DNA of 64,000 nt from Chrysemys picta bellii (Eukaryota > Chordata > Testudines > Emydidae): the NCBI RefSeq assembly GCF_011386835.1, contig NC_088792.1, forward strand, positions 226,017,894-226,081,893. Reading direction: 5' to 3'. Below the pieces are notes generated by a model. It was not told the DNA's origin, ran no database searches, and saw nothing but the letters and a program-made list of their open reading frames with translations. Positions 35,173 through 46,808 of this stretch are shown in pieces (position 1 is the stretch's first letter; each line of letters opens with the position of its first letter). Both the position numbers and the translations under genes were made by a program.

Positions 35173-36537
35173 TAACTTCACACCCAGACCACTACTGCAG
35201 CCCTACAATGATTATTGCTTTCTTTCATGGGAAAGTAAGAAATGCCAGTTGAAGAGCTGAAAAATCTGGTGAATGTTTTTATATTCTGATGTTGGAGGCT
35301 TCAAATCCAGAGCAATGGGAAACCCATGCTGAAGCCACAGGTCTGAGCTGGGGAGCAGAGCATAAGGTGAGAGGGGATATACAATGAAGCGGTCAGCACT
35401 GCATGAAGGAACTGATGGAACATCTGGAATATTATCATTCCTCAAATTAATTTGTTCTCTTTCCTGATTTTTTCCATTTCTTTTTGATATCTTTTAACTT
35501 TCTTTCTCTAATTTTCTTTCTTTCTTTTCATTTCAAAATCTTTATTTGCTTGTTCCAAAGAAGTAACAAAAACCTTTACTTTTTAAATTTGAGGCAAAAA
35601 CGGTGGCTTTCTACTGGGAAAAAATAGTCATATTTTGTCTCCTGTGAGCACAGATAGAAACAATCAAAACTCATTGGATTCTTGTACTCTTACGAGTTCC
35701 CTGCTATTCTCAAAGCAGTCATTTAAGCTCCGGTAGAAGATTCTATTCTCTAGATTTGGTCCTCTTCTAATTCCTCTAAAGAAAATGAAGTTATTTGAAC
35801 CTACATTGCTTTGTGAAATAAGCAGCCGAAAAGCTCTACGCTATTTTGTTCTCTCTTTGAAGTAGGACATAAGGAAGTGCATGTGGTAAGTATACAAACA
35901 CCGCTGGGTGATAAGAAACACAATTAAACCCATGAGTGATAATGAACAGATGCTTCCCTCACACAAATGCTTTTTCATATCAAATGAAATCTGGCTGTAA
36001 GATTTTATCAATGCTAAGAGTTTACCGTTACATTTTGAGAAAAATGCGATCTACCTTGACACTGTCCCATCTGGTTATCTCCTCCTCTGGGCTTTTACCT
36101 TTGTGGGCATGTTCTTGTTTCTGTTAAACTGATTTTTCCGATCTGGGCAAAATGAAAAACAAAATGGCAGGTGACTTCTTGTGGGTCTTACAATAAACAA
36201 ATCAAGTGCACATGTACTATCGGATAGAGAGCATTCCTCACTGCTTCTTACTGGCCTTATTACTTCTCTTTAACAAGTAAAGCTGACCAATAAAGACAGA
36301 CACTCGGGTCAAATTGGCTGCAGCCTTTATTAATAATAAATTGAACTAAACTCAGTGCAACCCAAAGCAGTAAGTTCTTGCCAAGTACAATCTGGACCAG
36401 CATGTATTGATAAACTGGACAGCTCTGTGCACCCATCCACCAAGGCTGGCACCATGGGCAAGTCAGACCCAGAGACTACCTGTCTGTCGTCCCCCCTGGT
36501 ATGCTGGGACTTCATGCAGTCACCCCCACCCCCTAAT
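35173..36537. other. Intergenic DNA, no feature recognised
   Basis: CTTT-rich simple sequence around 35500-35535. No gene. Confidence 0.5.
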
Positions 36538-36663
36538 CTGTTATTACTATTATTATTTGCATTGCAGCAGCATCTGATCAAAGCTCAGGACTCATTTTTA
36601 CTAGGAAGTGTACACACTTACAGCAAACAATCCGAACCAAAGAGCTTACAATCTGTTGTAAAT
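36538..36663 (-). repeat. SINE/LINE tail, antisense
   Basis: A (TTA)n-like start followed by 'CCAAAGAGCTTACAATCTGT' is the reverse of the TTGTAAGCTCTTTGG tail. It lies almost head to head with the plus-strand copy at 36676-36924. Confidence 0.65.
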
Positions 36664-36675
36664 GGGGGGAGGGGC

Positions 36676-36924
36676 AGTTTGGTGCCGTGGCAAGGGCACT
36701 AGGCTGAACTTAGGTTCTTACCCCATCTCTGCCCCTGATCTTGGGCAAATCACTTCACTGCTCTGTGCATCTGTTTCTACTCCCACCTTTGTCCATCTGG
36801 TCTGGTTTAAACTGTGAGCACCTCATGGCAGAGAAGGTCTTTTGTTATGTATTTGCAGAGTGCTGATCTTGGTTGGGGTTTCTTGGCACCACTTTGACAC
36901 TAATAACAATCATAATAATAAATG
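36676..36924 (+). repeat. MIR-like SINE with tail
   Basis: 'GTGGCAAGGGCACTAGGCTG', then 'TGATCTTGGGCAAATCACTT' and 'CTGTGCATCTGTTTCTACTC', follow the order of the MIR core. The sequence then passes into the 'TGTGAGCACCTCATGGCAGA ... (AATAAT)' tail. It is near full length but diverged. Confidence 0.72.
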
Positions 36925-39900
36925 GTGAAGCCTTACCATATGGATGCTATTGTGGTAATGTCCTGTGCTGTGAGAGCAGGTTACTTTATACAGCTGCTTC
37001 TCTGGCTCATGCTTTATTGGAAAAGACACTCTTCAGCTTTGGTTTAAGTCTCTGTGAGGAGGAAAAGATAGAAAGCACATGCACTAACCCCACATGTCCT
37101 GGGTACACATGCCCAAAATAAGCACCCCACCAGGACACAATAATTCCGGGCAGTCTGGAACAATACTCACACAGGGTATGAAACGAGCCACCAGTCTGAC
37201 TTACAGAGTGCCTCTTCTCCCAACTGATCCTCTTCTTGGATCACTCCAGCTACGCCTGTGTGATTCCTGGAATTACTTGTCCTAGTCCTCCAAACAGAAT
37301 AAACTCTTGTGCTTTTATTTAAGCTGGTGGTGACAGGATTATGACTTAGTAGTGAACCTCCTCATATCCCAGTCATTACCAGCTCTGGTTGCTGTGATGC
37401 GAGCCAGATCAGTGGCACAGTGGAATCCCCCTCCTGCCTATCACAGTAAATTTACTGCTTGTGGATACTAATGCTAACTCTATTCCAGTTTTTTATCTAA
37501 CAGACTCGTAAGTGCATTGGGATCAAGATATCACTATAACAGTAAGTCGCAGTATGAAACAAAACATAAATTAGAAATTACTTATGAGCTGCATAATTTA
37601 CGTTGATCAGCGTTTTCAAACATAGGCTTTTCATATTATAGAATGAAGCATAACTAATATGATGATAATTCACATGGCTGAATATAGTGCTACTGATAAT
37701 AATAATACTCAGCAGTGGGAAACTGTCAAATGCATAGCCTCAGTTCATAGCCATTATATTCTTTCATAAGCGGTTTTATTTTATTCCTTCTAGGTTTTGC
37801 TTTAACTACTACAATATGCTTGGCACCAGTTACAAAAAAAATCCTATTTTATCTACAAATGTTATGAATTACTGCAGCAAAATTTGTCAAAATTGTATCT
37901 TATCTGTTCTACTTGGAAACTAAAACTTCTCCACCCCCACCACACCTGCTAATTCATCTTATCTAATCTGGGCTCTAACTCGATACATGATGAGCAAGAA
38001 CAAGTCTACAGGTCTTTCTTCTCTGGTGCTTACATCATGGTACCAATTTGTAAGACCCCTCCCCTCAATACATTATTAGATGTGTCTGAAGACCATATTG
38101 GGCCACATTATATGTTTCTCCTTTTCTGCTGGGCACAGAAAAGGGGGAAGGGTATTAAGGTGGCTTTAAGCATGGAGGTGACTAATTCTTAATGGGAAAT
38201 TAGTTTCGTTACCTGTCATTTTTGTTTCTCATACTAAGGCACCCAGTGGACTGGACATCACACCTTGTGTAGCTTGGCACTGCTAGGAAGTCATCTCAGG
38301 CTGTACCTCTTTTATCTTTGAGGTTTAGATTCCAGCCGGTGGGCCACGGCAGCACTGTCCTGAGGAGGAAGGATAGGGCCTTTGACTTTCTCCACTAGGT
38401 CCAGTGCTGGTGGAACTTTCAGCTGTAACACTGTAAATATAGATCTCTATCAGTGCATCCATAAATGGGATCTCTATCAGTGCATCCATAAATGGGAGCA
38501 TCTTCTCCTTATGTTGCACATTAACTGGACTGAAGGTGGCCCTTGCTGAGGGCTAAGAAGGAAGGCTCTGTTTTGAGAACACAAGAAAATGTTCACCTTC
38601 TCTTGGAACAGAGCTGGTGCACGGCAAGTGTTTATTGGCTTGTTTGCTGATATTTTGCCTTTCGAAGGATGCTGTTACTTGTGATGCATCAGTCCAACAT
38701 TGCATTCAAAACATTCATTCTGCTTTTGGTTAATGCCTAAGCTCTCCTACACTTAGAAGCCTCTTTCTGGGCTTGATTCTATGTGCATTCAAATCAATGG
38801 CAAAACTCCCTTTGATTCCAGTGGTACAGGACAGGGCCTTTCTAAGAGATCAGCGTGGATTCAGACCTCTTGAACTGGATGTTTCCCTTAGGAAAAAATT
38901 TCTGATTACTGTTGGAAAAAGTCTGAGTAATTTGAGAGAAACTCCCACTTGTCCTTCCCAGAGGAGCAAAACAGACCATGTGGGAAGATGATTATTCTAA
39001 ATCTATGCAAATAATTCATATCAAATTATTGATTTGATGAATTGCGCCTCTTTTGCTATTTGGAAATTTACACCACAAGACCAATTTTCACAATTCTTCA
39101 CCACAGATTTCAGTTAATAGGTCTCAACCTGTAGTTTGTTCTTGGGAAGTTCATTGTGAGCGGTCAGTATTCAAACTATGTGCTCTTTTGAATGCTCACC
39201 CAGGTTACATGATATGTTTATGTTCTCTGGTTGGACATGCATTACTCTTAAAAGGAGTTTTCTTGTGCAAATACTCATGATTACAAATTCAAAAGCCACA
39301 TATTGGTCCGTATTGACATACTTGTGTTGAACATTCCTGCTATTTTGCAGAACAGTGTGGGGAGGAGGGATGCAAGCTCATACAAAATAATTGGTTTAGC
39401 AATTTCATTGAGCTTTGGCAGAGTGTTTTTTACAACATTTAGCCAGCTTTAGATGTTCCTCTTCGAGTCCCTCTGACTCAGATATTTGTTTAACACATTA
39501 TAATCTTAGCTCTACGGAGAGAGAAGTGCTGTGAGCCTGAAGCCACTCACTCAGAAGGAGGCAGAGTTGGCGTCAGGGGGAAATACTGCTGCAGTCCAGC
39601 AGAAGGAGTCTGAATTCAAGGATAATAAATAGCTATGGCCAGATCTTGCCCAGCTATGATGCCAGGCCTATGTATGAGATATTGATTCTTGACAAAGTAT
39701 TTGAAAAACTCCTGGTAACTGTAACTGTGGTGCTGGCATCTGGTCTGGATTCCTTTAGGGGAGTAACCATGAAGCGCTATGTCCCGTAATGCTCCTGTTT
39801 GCCATTTACTATGTAAAATCTTCAGTTGATGCGGGTGATATCATTACAAAACTAAACATAGGCTCGGCCGCTGACTACGTTTGCTTTCATTTCACGTCGC

Positions 39901-40835
39901 TGGGCCTTGTGACAGCCTTTGCTTAGATTTTCCTGTGGCTGTGCACTGAGATTTTTTATTTTCCATCATTGCCTTTATGCAGTGACATGGATTAGCCCCA
40001 ACAGCACCACATGGGGTTTTTTACACACCCTGATGTTCACTAATTTACAATCTCATGAGTCTCATAACAAGTAAAATAATATGACTATATACATATGAAA
40101 TCAAGGTCTGACACCCTATTGTGAAATTCCTGCAACCAGTATACTCATTAATGGAAATCCCCTTATTGCATGGAGAGTTCTGTAAAGAGGTTTCTGTTTA
40201 CATATGCTCAAGTTCGCAGCACATTCAACAGAATCATACAGAGAAAAGGGGCCTTGCTTGTTCCTTTGCTCCTGTTCATTCCCAATCCAGCCACATTGCT
40301 TTACTCTGGGGGGAGGGACAGCAATTTTTTATTTATGTTTTTAACCTTTTTAAATTAGATTTAGCCGTCAGCATCGTACATCCTGGACCCAGTGTCCAGC
40401 CCAAGTAAGGGCCTGGGATGCTGGGTGTCTCCATAGGAATCCTCTCTCTCCAAGCCTCAGAGTGGCTCAACTGCCTTCATGTGACAGCCATTTCTTTCCA
40501 ATGGCTGAAGTAGTCCTCTGGCCTTTTCCCTGGCTCAACTCTGCCTTGCCTCCAGCCAGCTCCCGGAACAATACCAGAAGATCCCACAGAGCTGGAACAA
40601 CCTCTGTGCTGCCTCCTCAAAGCCAAACTTGCACATCACACAGCCACATGGGTTTCGGGGCCAGAGCAGCATCCGTGACTCCAGAGATGGGCTGGATTTG
40701 CCCGTCAGAGCTATTAGGGGTTTCCAGCACTGCGTGCTCTCCTGCTTTCACACACTAAACATATTCGGCAAAGTAATGCCATCAGGCCAGAAAAGCAAGA
40801 GAAAGGGCTTGCATCATTATGTTTGACAGAGCATA
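36925..40835. other. Long intergenic stretch with minor repeats
   Basis: Contains a 27-bp tandem duplication (38442-38495) and a degraded palindromic repeat (38768-38840). Otherwise no recognisable gene or element. Confidence 0.5.
38442..38495. repeat. 27-bp unit, two exact tandem copies
   Basis: Two identical copies of a unit starting GATCTCTATCAGTGCATCCA, at 38442-38468 and 38469-38495. A recent slippage or assembly event. Confidence 0.95.
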
Positions 40836-40843
40836 TCTGCTAC

Positions 40844-41102
40844 CAGGGCTGGCTGCCGGCACCAGCGCAGCAAGCTGGTGCTTGGGGCGGCGAATGGAAA
40901 GGGGCGGCACGTCTGGGTCTTCGGCGGCAATTCAGTGGCGGATCCCTTGGTCCCTCTCGGAGGGAAGGACCTGCCGCTGAATTGCCACCGAAGAATGAAG
41001 CAGCGCAGTAGAGCTGCCGCCGAAGTACTGCCGATCACGGCTTTTTTTTTTTTTTTTTTTTTTCGCCGCTTAGGGGGGGCAAAAGCGCTGGAGCTGGCCC
41101 TG
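40844..41102. mobile_element. hAT-type MITE (259 bp) with internal T run
   Basis: Starts CAGGGCTGGCTGCCGG and ends AGCTGGCCCTG, the terminus type of the elements at 34748 and 53458. The 8-bp flanks are TCTGCTAC (40836-40843) and CCTGCTAC (41103-41110), one difference. The interior differs from those two and includes a run of more than 20 T at 41042-41063. Confidence 0.82.
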
Positions 41103-41110
41103 CCTGCTAC

Positions 41111-42400
41111 TTATGCAGAAATTGAAATGATCATAACTAACCTCATGGAAAATTGCACACACACAAAGGTTGTGTGAAAAGATACATGCATCAAATGTAT
41201 AAAGTAATTTTAACACACTTTTGTGACATAAATTCCCTTTAAGAGGACTCATCAGCCACATTCTGGTAGGAGCACTTATTTGATGACAGGAATGACGATG
41301 ATTAAAGTATTAGACACTAGCAAAACTTCCCCACTTCTGCAAAAAATGTTAAATCCAAGCCCTGAGGCAAAAACATTAAAAATAGGCATTTTTTTGTATG
41401 AAACCATTTGTACAAATGAAACTAATAGGTTTTAGCTAAACCATCTGTTGGTGGAGAGGCATTAAAATGTGAAGTCACGTATGGAAGCCTCAGAGACTGC
41501 TTTTGACTGCTAAACATTAAAAACAGAAAATCCTGTTTCTTTCCCCTCATTTATCCGTGGTTCCATACACTCACCAGAGTGCATGTTCAGGCCAATTAGC
41601 TTTGCATTGGCAACTAAGATTATCCTTGTTTGCAGTGCTGTCTTTGCATGAAGGTTTGTGCTCCCAAAAATGCAAACCAGATTCATTTCTGGAAACTGTT
41701 CAGTGTGCTGGGGTTGGGAGGCGGGGCAGGGTTGGGGGAAGGGGGAGAAGAGCAGTTTAGGAGGGTTTTCCCCTTAAATAAACCTCCACAGGAAACTAGT
41801 ACACAGAATGACACTCACTTTTGCTTTTTCTGTTCTTGTAAAACCACGCTGTGAAACCCAAAGTTAAAATAGTACGAGTTACTGTAGTACATGAGATGAT
41901 TTGTGTTTAACAGGAATTAACCAACAACTACAGCATCACTTCACTTCCTGTCCTAACTGGGGGGGCAAATTCTGATATCTTTACATAAGGCCAGATAGTT
42001 ACCCCATGACCTGCCTGGATTGTCTTCTGTCCAAGGTCTAGATCATACAACCCTTCCCTGTGAAGATCGCCCTTCCTCCCACATGTGGAGGATCAGCTGC
42101 CTCCTTGGCACAATCTCCCCTTACTCCAGAAAGTGCTATGCAGGACTGATATTTGCACAAGGCACAAAGAATTTGCATCTTGCTTTCAGGTGGCAGCTCT
42201 GTTTTGGAATTGACAGCTGGGCCAGTCCTATTCAGCCAACAGGAATACCTCACTCTTCCTGGAACACATGCACCTATTGAATCATACAGGCTTGAGAATA
42301 TGTGTACTGTTTCTTTAAATCTATAGCAGGAAGCCAAGCAAAAAGTAAGTTTGGGGGAATTCTAGGCAGAAGCTCTAAGTGAAGCAACAAGCAAGAATAG
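41111..42400. other. Intergenic DNA, no feature recognised
   Basis: No supported feature; a G-rich patch lies near 41705-41760. Confidence 0.5.
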
Positions 42401-42401
42401 A

Positions 42402-42730
42402 TCCAGTGTTGCCAACACCCATGATTTAGTTTTGAGTTCAATGAGATTTGATGTTTAATTTAAAGTCCAAGCACCTGGGGACAAGTGATTACCTGAGAAT
42501 CACAGTTTCCATTTTTTTTCTTTTAAAGTGACACTTCTAGCCCTCAGAGTTGCAGAGAAAAGCTTGAAAATGTCATTTGATTGCATCTTAAAGATTAAAA
42601 AAACCAGGAGGCAAAGAAATAGACCCACCCATTTATTTTTTTAAAATCTCATGATTTTAAGCCAATCTCATGATTTTTCGGGGTGGGGTCTGACTCAGAT
42701 TTTTGAACGTTTGGGGTTGGCGATGCTCTA
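42402..42730. mobile_element. Probable hAT-like MITE
   Basis: 'CAGTGTTGCCAAC' at the left and 'GTTGGCGATGCT' at the right form an imperfect inverted terminus. The interior has repeated 'CTCATGATTTTAAGCCAATC'-type motifs remembered from reptile repeats. No clear target duplication. Confidence 0.5.
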
Positions 42731-42784
42731 CCACTGTTTGTTTCTTTCTTTTTTCTTAATAAAGTTTTTTAAGATGAAGAGAAG

Positions 42785-42945
42785 ACGTGTAGCCTCGTGA
42801 CTAAAGTAGGGGACCTCGGAACTCTTGGATTCTGACCAAGTCTGCCACTAAATTGCTCTGTGACCTTTTGCCCTAAACACTGCAGTGCTCTCAGTTTATC
42901 CTTCATCCTCAGGGTGCTGTAAAGCTTAGCTCCTTAATATTTAAT
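42785..42945 (+). repeat. MIR-like SINE, degraded
   Basis: 'GTGTAGCCTCGTGACTAAAG', 'GGATTCTGACCAAGTCTGCC' and 'TGCTCTGTGACCTTTTGCCC' keep the order of the MIR 5' and core parts. Strongly diverged. Confidence 0.6.
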
Positions 42946-43163
42946 GGCTTACAGATCTTTGAACCAAAGGAGCTATTGAAATATCAAGTACCACTGTGCT
43001 AATTATACTGGTGAATACCCTTTGTTTATTTTTGAATGTATGTTGGAACGTCACATTCATATGTAAACGGTGATCAAATAGGAATCAGGAAAAAAAATTG
43101 CTCCATTAAGAAGTGGGGCATAGCCACCTAAATTCCCCTAATATAAGTACTGCATTCACAGGA

Positions 43164-43260
43164 GTATTACAGACTTTGCAAAGACACAAACTGCCGACTT
43201 TGTTGCTAGTGTAACTAACAAAAAGGTCAGAAGTTTGTGTCTTTGCAAAGTCTGTAATAC
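43164..43260. repeat. Perfect 29-bp inverted repeat with 39-nt loop
   Basis: The arm 43164-43192 is the exact reverse complement of 43232-43260. Each arm contains the self-complementary CTTTGCAAAG. Pairing continues outward with one mismatch for a few bases. A transcript would fold into a long hairpin of pre-miRNA size, but a MITE remnant is equally possible. Confidence 0.95.
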
Positions 43261-43529
43261 CCCTGTTGCTTTGCAGATTTGGCATGTAACTAATATGTAA
43301 ATGAACATATCTTGGCTGTTACAATTTTTTCCCCTCAGGAACAGACAGAACATGGTCCACTTTAGTTCTACTGGCACCGGGCAGCTCAGAAAATTCTGAT
43401 TCTTGCAACCAAAATATGTAAGAACCAACTATTAACAAAAGTTTATGTTTAAAAATTGGAGCCATTTATTGTTGGGATATTGGGGAAATCTGTTTAAAAT
43501 ACCATCTAAAACACAATAATTGGTGACCT

Positions 43530-44010
43530 CATAGCTTTATAGATTTTAAGACCATGCAGGAACATTACAATAATTGTATCTGACCTGCTGCAGCATTCTG
43601 GCCATCGGATTTCACACAGTAATTCAATCATTGAGCCCAATATCTTGGGGCTGAACTAGAGCAGATCTCTTAGAAAGGCATCCAGTCTTGATTTAAAGAC
43701 TCCACATGGTAGAGAATCTATCACAGCCCATGATAAGCTCTTCCAATAGCTAATTTCCCTTAGAATTAAAAAATTGCATTTTATGTCCAGTTTGAAATGT
43801 TCTGATTTCAACCTCCACGCATGTTGTTATGAACCCTTTGGCTCTGCCTGCTGTGGGCATACCATATCTACTGGCCATAGCTATCCTAACTAGTCTTCTG
43901 GCTGGCAGCCTGGAAAATGCTAGCGTTCTAAGGGTTACTGGATTACAATTGTTCTTTGCATACAAAATTCACATCTGTTCTGACAACTTATTTCAGCCTG
44001 ATGCAACTTG
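43530..44010 (-). repeat. CR1-family 3' region, antisense
   Basis: 'TTTATAGATTTTAAGACCAT', 'GTATCTGACCTGCTGCAGCA', 'GCATCCAGTCTTGATTTAAA' and 'TTTGAAATGTTCTGATTTCA' follow, in order, a common reptile antisense CR1 3' consensus. The part after 43826 diverges and may hold another small insertion. Confidence 0.68.
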
Positions 44011-45298
44011 AAAAGGTCGAGATTAATCCCAGCAAATCAGAGTTCTATTGGAAAGGCCAAATCAACTTTAATTGTAACACATTGGTATTGATATTGGCAT
44101 TTAGCTACAGTGGAATAGTATTCATTCCATTGGCCTTATTTGTTTGATTCTGAGCTATCAGTTATCATCTATAACAAATGCTAAACTGCCTTTTCAGTGA
44201 CATCAAAAAAACCCAACAACCTATATTTTTCCTTTTACAGCTTTCCACTGACCCAAGATATACTATGTGTATGTTTTACGACTTTTGTTTATCTGCAGGC
44301 TGGGAAAGAATTGTAGATGAAAACCTTGGCTCATTTTATAAAGATTAATGGTGTTGTCTATACTTCTGCACATCATACTATTGTGTTGTCTTTATCCATG
44401 ATGGCCCACAGTGCATGTGCAAAAGCCTGAAGAAGCATTAATTTTGGAATTGTGTCTCTTATAAACCTTTGATCACAGATTCTGACAGTTTTAAAAACTC
44501 TTTGCATATAACAGTTGCAACCTGTGGTTTGTCTGTGTTCATGAGATGACTAACAGCATTACCCACTCTCTACATGTGGGCCATGTTCTTCTAGCACCTT
44601 TCTAACCACCTACTGGCTTCCGGTATCTGTTATCAGCTCAGCCATCAGCCATAAACTGACATTTCAGCTTTCAGAACCCAAAAAAGTGACAGGAGGGGCA
44701 AAAGAGACAGAGAGCAAGAGAGAAAAGGAGAGACTCATTTGGCAATACTTTGCTTTTGCTATTTGGCCTGGAGAAAGCTACTCAAAGTAGTATAAGATTG
44801 TTTAGTAACAGCTGGCAAGCACCCGGGTGTGAGCCTGATTTTCAGATATGACAGGCACTTACAGGAATGTTGCCAGATACAGCTGTTTAAAGACTTAATA
44901 AACAGCAAGTCAATACTAATCTTTGCCAAATTAATCTTTTCCTTGACAGCCCATCAGAGCAATTATGCTCGGGCTCATTGTAAACACACAACTGTCAGTG
45001 TGCGAGGCTCCGATCTGCAGTATACTGTAGATTTGTGCACAGAGCCTTTTTTTCAGAACAGGAAGCTTTTTTTTCCTATTTTATTTTTCTAACTACCTAT
45101 GTTTTTCCTTGCATTGGATCAGCGGGAATGAAATTTGCCTTATAAAGTGTCTTTCCCAGCAAACCCTTAATAGAATGTGAAATGTTGACAGTTGTAGGAT
45201 CCATGTGGCTGTACATTTACGAGTAGGTTTCTTTAAGTAGGCAGTTACCATGACAGATTCTGAAATGTTCCAAGTCATCTTTCTCACTTGTCCCCTCA
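44011..45298. other. Intergenic DNA, no feature recognised
   Basis: AT-rich. Open frames are unremarkable. Confidence 0.5.
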
Positions 45299-45544
45299 TC
45301 CTGGCCAGGTCTGTTTTCAATGACAACTTATTGCCTTTTACAAGTCATCAGAAGAGAAATGGTTGTTAATTTGCTTTAATGGAAGAAATGATCTCTGTCA
45401 GTGTCAGTTATTTTGATATCAAAGTTGGATGCCTTTGCCATGTTTGCATTATTTATCTTAGTTGTATTTTTGTAATTGATAGGTTGGTTTTGCTCCTGTA
45501 TTCTTTACCTGTCACTTGGCTCTACACATGTGACTTAGCTGAGC
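45299..45544. repeat. 246-bp direct duplication, copy 1
   Basis: Identical in length to copy 2 at 46563-46808, with about 13 mismatches counted by eye (about 95% identity) and no gaps. It begins TCCTGGCCAGGTCTG and ends CTTAGCTGAGC. No known repeat family is recognised. Confidence 0.93.
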
Positions 45545-45679
45545 TGAATCTATGGAGTAAGAACTACATATGAGTTGTGATTTGTTGTGCTGCTGGATAA
45601 TAGCAAACCAAAGCAAACATGAATTTGGGAAGGATTGCAAATTCTGTAATACGGGAGTGTTGATACAAAGCAAGGGCTC

Positions 45680-45720
45680 CATCCTTTGAGGTACTGAGTG
45701 CATCCTTTGAGGTACTGAGA
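45680..45720. repeat. 21-bp tandem duplication
   Basis: The unit CATCCTTTGAGGTACTGAGT(G) is present twice in tandem. Simple local slippage. Confidence 0.9.
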
Positions 45721-45831
45721 GCCCTCCCCTCCCACTAACTTCAGGGACTCAGCAGCGTGAGGGATACGAGTTTTATGTTTTCTTCTATTGCCAGAAGAAT
45801 CAGAGACTAAATAAATCAAATACTTAGCTTG

Positions 45832-45847
45832 GTGAGTGAGTGAGTGA

Positions 45848-45882
<35 letters not shown>
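45832..45882. repeat. (GTGA)n(GT)n microsatellite
   Basis: Five GTGA-type units then about 15 GT units, interrupting nothing recognisable. Confidence 0.95.
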
Positions 45883-45885
<3 letters not shown>

Positions 45886-46562
45886 AAAGGAGGTCACGCT
45901 TAAGGTCGATTGGTGTGTTCCATACAGCTACTTCTTGCTATCACTCTTCACTCTGTCAGCCACCTCACTGGCATTGTCCCCCTGTTCCCTCAGAGCATGT
46001 GAAGGGCACTCCATGGGGTTGGGATATGTATGGGAGGGGTGAGTATTAAGCAGATAGGGCCAGGTAGTTGGGAGCCCAGCGCTGGATAGGGGCTGGTTGA
46101 TGTGCATTGTCCCCTCACCAGCTCTGCAGCGATTCTGTAGGAAAGATAAGCATGGTGCTGTTTTACCTTCCCAGTGAAGGCCCCTTCTGTTGGAGTCAGC
46201 AAATGGGATGTGGGGGTTGCTCTGGGGCATGGATACACAAAGCCCTACTGTAGATGGCCCTGGCCCCTTATGCATCCAGCCAGACCTGCTGGCTTTGGAA
46301 AAATGAGGGGAGAGAAACTCTACAGTGGGTTCCTCACAGTGTTTCCCTCTCCTCCCATGGGATTTACTTTGGGAGGTATCAATCAGGCCCATTATTTGTT
46401 AAAACCCCCATTGATTTCAATGAGAGCAGGACTGGGACCCTAGTGGGTAGTGTGTCTCCAGGATGTATTGGGCAATTGCAAGTGGTGAATTCCAAAGGTT
46501 TTCCTTCTGGTAGCTCTTCCATACCTTGGGGACAATCAGATGGAGCTCATGTGTTACTATCG

Positions 46563-46808
46563 TCCTGGCCAGGTCTGTTTTCAATGACAATTTATTGCCT
46601 TTTACAAGTCATCAGAATGGAAATGGTTGTTAATTTGCTTTAATGGAAGAAATGATCTCCGTCAGTGTCTGTTATTTTGATATCAAAGTTGGATGCCTTT
46701 GCCATGTTTGCATTATTTATCTTAGTTGTATTTTTTTAATTGATAGGTTGTTTTTATTTCTGTATTCTTCACCTATCACTTGGCTCTACACATGTGCCTT
46801 AGCTGAGC
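46563..46808. repeat. 246-bp direct duplication, copy 2
   Basis: Direct-orientation partner of 45299-45544, starting 1264 bp further on. Flanking sequences on both sides are unrelated between copies, so the edges are sharp. The remaining substitutions favour a real duplication of some age over an assembly duplication. Confidence 0.93.

Noticed and set aside
34678..35260. Long open frames on both strands (165-184 codons), Pro/Gly/Arg-rich
   Set aside because: They coincide with the CpG-rich tandem repeat inside a MITE. Stop codons are rare there in every frame because of composition.
45928..46643. Several overlapping open frames of 80-154 codons on both strands
   Set aside because: No recognisable motifs and opposite-strand overlaps. 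Treated as non-coding.
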